This document shows positions 7,706 through 13,027 of a DNA stretch of 17,091 nt, piece by piece. This DNA comes from CAZQCI01 sp964592255 (GTDB lineage: Bacteria > UBA10199 > SBBF01). The notes beneath the pieces were generated by a model. It worked only from the letters and a program-made list of their open reading frames with translations. It did no database searches and was not told the origin of the DNA. The stretch is from positions 1 through 17,091 of the forward strand of contig CAZQCI010000038.1 of NCBI GenBank assembly GCA_964592255.1, written 5' to 3'. The translations under genes and the position numbers were made by a program. Position 1 is the stretch's first letter. Each line of letters starts with the position of its first letter.

Positions 7706-9631
7706 TTAAGATTTATGACCTTTTTTAGCCCTCATTAAGGGGACAAGCCCCAGCATCAGGACAAGAAGTGCTGGTAATAAACTTCTAGGGTCGGCATTGG
7801 TTTGTAACGAACAACCGGCACCACCCTTAAAGTTAGCCCCAGCGCCTTCTACAGGAGGCACTGTTGCGTTACAACTGGTGGTATCGGAGTCATCCGTTTC
7901 TCCATTACAATCGTTATCGACACCATCGGTACAATCCTCAGAAGCCGCCGGACTAATATCGTCATTGGCATCGTTGCAATCGTCATTGTTATCTACATAA
8001 CCATTGGGTTGCTCACAAGCACTGGTAGCATGGCCTTGGATATCCCCATAACCATCGTTATCGGCATCTACATACCAATTACTTGTGGTACAGGTGGAAT
8101 CATCGCAGTCCTTATCAAGGTCGCTGGCCCCTGGATGAACAGTGGCATCATTGTCATCACAATCATCACCACCGGTGACTTCTGTAGAATCGTAACCATC
8201 GCCATCCACATCGGTTAAGTCTTTGCCATCACAGTCTTGGTCAATCCCATCGTAGGGAATTTCTTCTTCTCCCGGATTAATGGAATCATCAGTATCATTA
8301 CAATCTTCATCAGAATTATAACCATCTCCATCAGCATCCACTTCTTCATCTCCCACTGTTAATTTCACAGTAACCCGGCAAACACCTGCAAAAAAGGAAG
8401 ATCCTAAAGTAATATGATCCGGAATTGTCATGGAACTCGGATCCGGCACACTAGGCATAGATCCTGAGGGGGTAAAACGGAAATGGCTTCCAGAGTGACG
8501 CATACCATGAGGGCTGCCACCAAAACGGGAAGACCTTGTATATACGCCATCTCCAGCATAAAACTGAATACGATAAGTATCTTCTGGAGTTGAAGCAGAA
8601 GTGCTCACAAGCACTTCAGTGCTATCTCCATCGGATAATGTCACCTCACCACTGGAAGACATTGTGGAATCAAGGCCGGAGGTATATAAGGTCATAGACC
8701 CAGTAAAACCACCCTTGGTAGAATAAGTGACTGTATAGCTTTGGCTGTCACCCGGCTCAATGCTGGCAGTTCTTGGAGTGGCCGTTAAAGAACATCCTCC
8801 ATCTTCTCCATCGCAATCTTGATCCGTACCGTCATCAGCTACTTCAGTAGCCCCAGGATAAACCGTCGCATCATCATCATTACAATCGACATCGGCCGCA
8901 TAACCATCTTTATCGTTGTCACACCAACCGTTGGGGTTGGTCATAGGATTATCGACCACGTTTCCGGCACAATAAAGGTTACCACCGCCGTCTTTACGGC
9001 AACCGCTAAAAAAAGCATCCCGGCTTTGCCATCCGGCAATAGCCATATTTCTGAAAATCAAGTCACTGGTGGAGTTGTCGTCATCAGCCGTACCGCAGGC
9101 TAAGGGTACCGTGGGGGCAGAAATTTTACTGAGATCGAGGTAGACCATACCCATGTCCCCACCCCATTCAACATTTTGTACATAAGTACCGTTAGAGTTA
9201 GTATCGGTTAAAGCATTATAACGATCATAATAGTCAGACTCCGTATCATGCACCACACTGGGAGCCGTATTACCGATAACCAAATTGTAGTAATCGTTAT
9301 TAAAGATCAACTGACTGTTTAAGATAATGGTGTTCACCTCATCCGGCGTTGCTGTTGTCGTATCAATATCCTTACCGGCTTCGGTGGTATAAAATTCAAT
9401 GACTTGATCAAACGGTACATCATCCTCCCCTGGAGCAGAGCCCGAAGTTGGCGGAGTACAGTTAGACGCCATCCCAGCAACATCATAAACATCTTCAACA
9501 ATGCCGCGTAAGCTTTTAGTACTGCCATCATCTTCGTTGGTTTTGACCCAACAATAACCGGCCAAGCTGGACCTGGCGCCAGCTAAAATAAAGAACCCCA
9601 ACAAAGCATATTGAAAAAGTTTATGTTTCAT
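7706..9631 (-). CDS. Secreted MopE-like Asp/Cys-repeat protein with inserted Ig-like segment and C-terminal sorting tail (paralog 2)
   Basis: This 641-residue paralog of the preceding protein has a signal peptide cut after about SSLA24. The shared N-terminal domain begins AGYCWVKT and includes the identical stretches YTTEAGKD and TTTATPDEVNTI, plus GGDMG. Four MopE-type metal-binding repeats start near 238, 432, 474 and 522. Between repeats 1 and 2 there is an insert. Residues 279-355 look like an Ig-like beta-sandwich (IEPGDSQSYTVTYS, GGFTGSMTLYTSG, TPEDTYRIQFYAG). A His/Arg/Gly/Ser-rich patch follows at about 366-390, then a short beta-like stretch. The tail has GCSL (606-609), a hydrophobic segment (about 616-633) and a KK/HK end, matching the paralog's design. 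AGGTGAGG before the ATG supports the start. The promoter lies only 26 bases upstream and a strong terminator follows. Confidence 0.9.
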   Translation of the reverse strand: MKHKLFQYALLGFFILAGARSSLAGYCWVKTNEDDGSTKSLRGIVEDVYDVAGMASNCTPPTSGSAPGEDDVPFDQVIEFYTTEAGKDIDTTTATPDEVNTIILNSQLIFNNDYYNLVIGNTAPSVVHDTESDYYDRYNALTDTNSNGTYVQNVEWGGDMGMVYLDLSKISAPTVPLACGTADDDNSTSDLIFRNMAIAGWQSRDAFFSGCRKDGGGNLYCAGNVVDNPMTNPNGWCDNDKDGYAADVDCNDDDATVYPGATEVADDGTDQDCDGEDGGCSLTATPRTASIEPGDSQSYTVTYSTKGGFTGSMTLYTSGLDSTMSSSGEVTLSDGDSTEVLVSTSASTPEDTYRIQFYAGDGVYTRSSRFGGSPHGMRHSGSHFRFTPSGSMPSVPDPSSMTIPDHITLGSSFFAGVCRVTVKLTVGDEEVDADGDGYNSDEDCNDTDDSINPGEEEIPYDGIDQDCDGKDLTDVDGDGYDSTEVTGGDDCDDNDATVHPGASDLDKDCDDSTCTTSNWYVDADNDGYGDIQGHATSACEQPNGYVDNNDDCNDANDDISPAASEDCTDGVDNDCNGETDDSDTTSCNATVPPVEGAGANFKGGAGCSLQTNADPRSLLPALLVLMLGLVPLMRAKKGHKS

Positions 9632-9656
9632 AAAAAATCCTCACCTTTCCACAATG

Positions 9657-9684
9657 ATTATCGGCAAAGTTTTTTAAAAGTTGC
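9657..9684 (-). promoter_or_regulatory. Sigma-28-like promoter of MopE-like paralog 2
   Basis: On the minus strand it reads GCAAC, 14 bases, GCCGATAAT, identical in both conserved blocks and in spacing to the element before paralog 1. The predicted transcript start near 9650 gives a leader of about 20 bases containing the ribosome-binding site and no hairpin. A TTTACA block lies immediately upstream (complement of 9687-9693). Confidence 0.75.
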
Positions 9685-9709
9685 TCTGTAAATAAAGATT
9701 TTTATTAAA

Positions 9710-9840
9710 AACTCACCTTACGCAGCCTGTCATTCCCGCGAAAGCGGGAATCTATGGTTCACCAGGCTCAGGGTGTCCGGACCTGGTGAGCTTGCCACAC
9801 TGTGGCTTGCCGAACCATAGGTAATCGCGTCAGGTGAGTT
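9710..9840. repeat. 131-bp nested inverted-repeat element (MITE/REP-like)
   Basis: The ends are inverted repeats of 14 bp with one mismatch (9710-9723 with 9827-9840; core AACTCACCT/AGGTGAGTT). Inside are a perfect 8-bp hairpin with a GAAA loop (ATTCCCGC 9732-9739, GCGGGAAT 9744-9751), CTATGGTTC (9752-9760) with GAACCATAG (9812-9820), CACCAGG (9760-9766) with CCTGGTG (9782-9788), and GCCACA (9794-9799) with TGTGGC (9801-9806). The hairpin fits the 20-base pattern ATTCCC-N8-GGGAAT known from Neisseria dRS3 and seen dispersed in many proteobacteria. The element has no coding capacity and lies between two divergent promoters. It looks like a non-autonomous mobile or REP-type repeat; whether it is mobile is inference. 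Confidence 0.8.
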
Positions 9841-9842
9841 AA

Positions 9843-9885
9843 TAATGAGTTAGTCTGAAATTGAGTAGTGGGTCAGTTTGAAATT
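9843..9885. repeat. Two imperfect 20-bp direct repeats, possibly an IS-end remnant
   Basis: Bases 9843-9862 and 9866-9885 match at 16 of 20 positions, and all four differences are transitions. On the minus strand they read like AATTTCAAACTGACCCACTA, which resembles the multiple terminal repeats of IS21-family elements. No transposase reading frame is nearby, so at most this is a decayed end. The family resemblance is from memory and weak. Confidence 0.35.
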
Positions 9886-9896
9886 TTACCTTAGTC

Positions 9897-9920
9897 ATAC
9901 CGGCGGTAGTTAGCCGGTAT
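9897..9920. repeat. ATACCGGC/GCCGGTAT stem-loop repeat
   Basis: A perfect 8-bp stem (9897-9904 with 9913-9920) encloses an 8-base loop and is followed by CC. The layout (CAT, stem, loop, stem, CC) parallels the ATTCCCGC hairpin 150 bases away and is typical of dispersed REP-like intergenic repeats. Confidence 0.6.
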
Positions 9921-9944
9921 CCATTTAAATCAATTTTAAAATTG

Positions 9945-9964
9945 CCCCCCGCCTGGGCGGGGGG
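9945..9964. other. GC-only hairpin with an eight-G run next to an AT palindrome
   Basis: CCCCCCGC (9945-9952) pairs with GCGGGGGG (9957-9964) around CTGG. A perfect 14-bp AT-rich palindrome (9931-9944) abuts it. On the minus strand the hairpin is followed by CAATTTTAAAATTG, so it could act as a terminator for transcription coming from the right. The G run (9959-9966) is a potential slippage site, but it lies outside any credible gene. Confidence 0.45.
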
Positions 9965-9982
9965 GGACACCATAATGAAAAA

Positions 9983-10006
9983 TGTAAATAAAAACAATGA
10001 TTTACA
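9983..10006. promoter_or_regulatory. Operator-like inverted repeat TGTAAAT-N10-ATTTACA
   Basis: This is a perfect 7-bp inverted repeat (9983-9989 and 10000-10006) whose centre lies about 63 bases before the predicted start of the Omp85-like transcript, a usual place for a class I activator. It is not a CRP site, because the half-site spacing is wrong. The regulator is unknown. The surroundings are very AT-rich, so a chance repeat or UP-like element is possible. Confidence 0.35.
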
Positions 10007-10023
10007 AAAAAATAGCCTGTCTA

Positions 10024-10051
10024 GCAACATTTCTCCCAAACTGCCGATAAT
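10024..10051 (+). promoter_or_regulatory. Sigma-28-like promoter of the Omp85-like gene
   Basis: GCAAC (10024-10028), 14 bases, then GCCGATAAT (10043-10051). This has the same blocks and spacing as the promoters of both MopE-like genes, but on the opposite strand. The predicted transcript start is near 10058, about 60 bases before the ATG. Confidence 0.78.
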
Positions 10052-10067
10052 ATAAACGTGAACAGTA

Positions 10068-10083
10068 GCAGTCGGGGGACTGC
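10068..10083 (+). other. 5'-UTR stem-loop upstream of the Omp85-like gene
   Basis: GCAGTC (10068-10073) pairs with GACTGC (10078-10083) around GGGG, about ten bases into the predicted transcript. It occupies the same relative position as the hairpin in the paralog 1 leader. Confidence 0.45.
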
Positions 10084-10119
10084 GGAGAGAGGTAAATAAG
10101 GAGGCACGGGAAGGATCCG

Positions 10120-12870
10120 ATGTCTCAGACGAGAATTACAATCAATGGCAAAGAAGCAGATGTCTTGTATAACTCTGAAGACTTCTACAATAACCGCGCC
10201 ATCAATTCCAATATCACCGACATCACGGCTGAAGTCCCCACTACAGGTGCCAACCTTAACGAATTTTTCAAAAAATACAGAATGCCGGGCCAAGATGAAA
10301 TTGCTTACAAGCTCAATGGCCGCTATTATTTGGCTCATTTACATTTGAACAACAAGCTACCAGAAGCGAACGAGATCACTAGCCTACAAATTACAAACGA
10401 AATGGGAGCCGTCCAAAATGCAGAAGCCCTTTGGGTGGATGACCAAGATCAAAAAACCAAATTTAGTGCAGAATTAGACGTTCAATTCATTTATCCCACA
10501 CGTACAGGAGTGACCCAAGCTACAGACAACGAAGGTAAAATCAGAAAATACATTGCTAAAAAACTCCATGTGAAAGATGGACACATCACCGCCAATAACG
10601 CCAATGATCTTAATAAAATAATTCAAGAATTTTATAATAAAGTTCCAGCCAAAACTTTTGGCTTTAATATCACACTAGCAGGTTGGGACCCTGCCACTCA
10701 AAAAGTGAGTATTAAATGTGAAGCCATTCCCCCGGCTAAAAAGATTTACGTCAACATCAATTATTCAGGACAAGAAATCAGTTCTCTTTCAGAGGCCCAA
10801 AAAAGAACCATGGGTTTAAAAATGGAAGAGTTTTTCAAAACCCCGTGCACCCAAGAAGATTTTTTTGAAGGCCTTCAAAAGCTCAATAAAAAATTTAGCA
10901 ACCCCGATTTTGTTGAAAAAGAGCTCGGCTCTGAATTAGCCGGCAACTCTTATTTTATCCGCCCTCGCTTAATTTCTATCCAAGATTATGGTTTTGATTC
11001 TGAGGATGCATTGCTGGCTGCACTCCAAAACCCTTCAGAAACTAGTCAAGAATACAGGTTCGCTCAAGCTTATGTGCAGGATGCCCAAACCATTGAACAA
11101 TGCTGGCAAACGCTGGAAACCCCCAATGACCCTGAAGCCGTGGCCGAAGCCCAAGCCCTACTTGCCAGTGTTTTAACCATGACAGCCGATGGCAGCGTCA
11201 TGGTCAACATGGACGTCCAACCGGCCTACAAAGACATCCGTCTTCAAGTTCAAACCGCAGACATCAACGGCAATATCACAAATACAGAAGTCGTTGACCC
11301 GCGAAACATGGGCATTGATTTACCTCAAGGTCCGGTGACAGAAAAAAATATCCAAAAAATAACCAAAGCTATTCACGATTATTATTCAGACAAAGACCAA
11401 GGATACTTAGTACAACCGGGGGACGGCAGCCGCTTTGATCACCCCGCTTCTACCTTAGGCCTTAGTATTGTGCTCCATCCATTGCCTCAAGATTTAATGC
11501 TTAACGTATCAGATGGTAGCCACCCCACTGGTGGCCCTATGCCTAGTGTGGACGACGTCTCCCATATGTTTACCGATGCCAAACGCACTCGCCAAAAAGG
11601 CAAGCCCGTTATTTCTTCCATTTCTTTAGAAAGAGGAACGGAAGAGCTCGCCCGCTGGTATGAAGACAAAGGCTATTTTCTAAAACCATCTGATGGCCAT
11701 GCCGCCATAGAAACCACTCTTGAAAACGGTCATTTAGTTATCCGTTGCCAACCTCTTCGTTTAGATCATGTTGAAATTTATTCGGATGATGTAGAAACAA
11801 TCCAATGGCTCAAAGAAAAAGATGAAAAAGGAGTTTCCAACGAAGAAAAAATCCGTCGGGAGCTGCGTGGTAAACAACACGACTACATTAACAGCAATGA
11901 GTTTATGGAAGATTTGGCCTTAGTCAGTAGCGAGCTCCCCCTGGATATTATAGGCCCCCATGCTTCGGTAGACCCCATGGGCCAAATCCAAACCAATGCC
12001 CAAGGGGAATGTGTCATGAATATCTCGGTCACTTTGAAGGGGAATTATGTCAGTACCCCCATAGGAGGTACCTTGGACACGGCAGGAGGAATGCTATACT
12101 CATCCCACAGTTTTATTTCCGATGACGGAAAAGTGATCAATGGAACCGCTAGCCTCAATGGACTTCCCTCTTCGCCTTACTTAAACGCTGGCATCAACTA
12201 CACCACCCCCTGGATTAACGACAAAGGAGATAGCCGCACCTTGCACGCAGGCCTTGATTGGATGAACTCCAAAGACTATTTAAGCCCCGGTGTCGGTGCT
12301 AGCTGGAGACATCCCTTAGGGAACCCTCGTTCCCATTGGTCGCTTCTTTACGGCATTGATTTTCAACATATTGCCAGTAATATGGCTGATCCGGCTTTCT
12401 GGGCTACCCCTTCTGGTGGAATCCAATACATTAAAAATGGATGGGTCTTAACCATCAAAGCCTCCCGAGGGCAACGTCTTAACGATTTTGATCTATTGCA
12501 TGGGGGATATTGGGAAATGTCTGCCAATGTCAGCAAAAAAACCAATTTATCTCGTAACCGAAAACTCTATTTAACCACATCTGCTGAAGTGGGGGTCCGG
12601 GTGGGGGCTAATCCACACGATCTAACCTCATTGTCGATGTTTGAGTTAGGAGGGGGCGTTGCCCAGGTTTATGCCAAAGCTAAAGTCGGTGTGTTGTATA
12701 AGTTGAAACCCGGCTCATTCGGTTTAGGGTTATTTGCCAGCACCCATGACGTTTTTAGCCAAATGCCCGTTATTGGCGGGGGTTTTATGTTTGATGTCGG
12801 TGACTTCCACGATTGGATCATCGGTGCAGGCGTCAGTACATTAGGGGCGCAAGTATTGATAGGACAATAA
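10120..12870 (+). CDS. Omp85/BamA-like protein: tandem POTRA-like domains plus C-terminal beta-barrel, no signal peptide
   Basis: This 916-residue protein is best read as a divergent Omp85 relative. Residues 115-206, 208-288, 371-453, 497-546 and 547-640 each fit the POTRA pattern, for example ELARWYEDKGYF with a following LENGHLVIRCQP (498-545), and AIHDYYSDKDQGYL. From about 645 to the end, alternating hydrophobic strands and aromatic turns (GINYTTPWIN, GVGASWRHPL, FELGGGVAQV) suggest a transmembrane barrel. The VRGY/F lid motif of Omp85 is not seen, and the last residue is Gln rather than an aromatic. The N-terminus MSQTRITINGKEADV is polar and an in-frame stop (10093-10095) rules out a longer signal-bearing form, which is odd for an outer-membrane protein. 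AAGG just before the ATG, or AAGGAGG at 10098-10104, may serve as Shine-Dalgarno. The gene has its own sigma-28-like promoter. Confidence 0.65.
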   Translation: MSQTRITINGKEADVLYNSEDFYNNRAINSNITDITAEVPTTGANLNEFFKKYRMPGQDEIAYKLNGRYYLAHLHLNNKLPEANEITSLQITNEMGAVQNAEALWVDDQDQKTKFSAELDVQFIYPTRTGVTQATDNEGKIRKYIAKKLHVKDGHITANNANDLNKIIQEFYNKVPAKTFGFNITLAGWDPATQKVSIKCEAIPPAKKIYVNINYSGQEISSLSEAQKRTMGLKMEEFFKTPCTQEDFFEGLQKLNKKFSNPDFVEKELGSELAGNSYFIRPRLISIQDYGFDSEDALLAALQNPSETSQEYRFAQAYVQDAQTIEQCWQTLETPNDPEAVAEAQALLASVLTMTADGSVMVNMDVQPAYKDIRLQVQTADINGNITNTEVVDPRNMGIDLPQGPVTEKNIQKITKAIHDYYSDKDQGYLVQPGDGSRFDHPASTLGLSIVLHPLPQDLMLNVSDGSHPTGGPMPSVDDVSHMFTDAKRTRQKGKPVISSISLERGTEELARWYEDKGYFLKPSDGHAAIETTLENGHLVIRCQPLRLDHVEIYSDDVETIQWLKEKDEKGVSNEEKIRRELRGKQHDYINSNEFMEDLALVSSELPLDIIGPHASVDPMGQIQTNAQGECVMNISVTLKGNYVSTPIGGTLDTAGGMLYSSHSFISDDGKVINGTASLNGLPSSPYLNAGINYTTPWINDKGDSRTLHAGLDWMNSKDYLSPGVGASWRHPLGNPRSHWSLLYGIDFQHIASNMADPAFWATPSGGIQYIKNGWVLTIKASRGQRLNDFDLLHGGYWEMSANVSKKTNLSRNRKLYLTTSAEVGVRVGANPHDLTSLSMFELGGGVAQVYAKAKVGVLYKLKPGSFGLGLFASTHDVFSQMPVIGGGFMFDVGDFHDWIIGAGVSTLGAQVLIGQ

Positions 12871-12899
12871 AAAAACATGAAAAAAGTACAAAAAAAGAC

Positions 12900-12927
12900 G
12901 CAACATTTAAAAAAAGGCACCGATAAT
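12900..12927 (+). promoter_or_regulatory. Sigma-28-like promoter of the barrel/Ig-like operon
   Basis: GCAAC (12900-12904), 14 bases, then ACCGATAAT (12919-12927). It differs from the other three copies only by A for G at the first base of the -10. It starts 30 bases after the Omp85-like stop and gives a leader of roughly 95 bases, so the 13028 and 15251 genes can be expressed independently of the gene upstream. Confidence 0.72.
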
Positions 12928-12956
12928 AAGTGAGCAGACCGCTGGAGTGGAAATCC

Positions 12957-12982
12957 CCCCCTCCCTTGAAAAAGGGAGGGGG
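12957..12982 (+). other. 11-bp stem-loop with GAAA loop in the leader of the 13028 gene
   Basis: CCCCCTCCCTT (12957-12967) pairs perfectly with AAGGGAGGGGG (12972-12982) around GAAA. It lies in the predicted 5' leader, some 30 bases before the Shine-Dalgarno. No T-tract follows, so it is not an intrinsic terminator. It resembles the C-rich/G-rich dispersed hairpin at 4379-4401 and may be a REP-type insertion or a message-stabilising structure. Confidence 0.6.
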
Positions 12983-13014
12983 ATAAGCGGAAACAACGAA
13001 AGGGTTTTAAGTCC

Positions 13015-13021
13015 AAAGGAG
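13015..13021 (+). promoter_or_regulatory. Shine-Dalgarno that fixes the start of the 13028 gene
   Basis: AAAGGAG sits six bases before the ATG at 13028. It favours this start over the in-frame ATG at 12947, which has no ribosome-binding site and would translate the hairpin repeat at 12957-12982. Confidence 0.85.
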
Positions 13022-13027
13022 ATTTAT

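Noticed and set aside
9945..9964. GC hairpin considered as a firm terminator of a minus-strand transcript
   Set aside because: No credible minus-strand gene lies to its right before the Omp85-like gene, and the following run is a palindrome rather than a clean T-tract; listed only as a hairpin.
9839..10039. Minus-strand 66-codon frame with a signal-peptide-like start (ending SPPAQA)
   Set aside because: It reads through the ATACCGGC hairpin, the GC hairpin and the direct repeats, overlaps the plus-strand promoter at 10024-10051, and has no ribosome-binding site or domain. The signal-like part comes from AT-rich DNA.
12947..13027. In-frame upstream start (ATG at 12947) for the 13028 gene
   Set aside because: It has no ribosome-binding site and would translate the 12957-12982 hairpin; AAAGGAG six bases before 13028 marks the real start.
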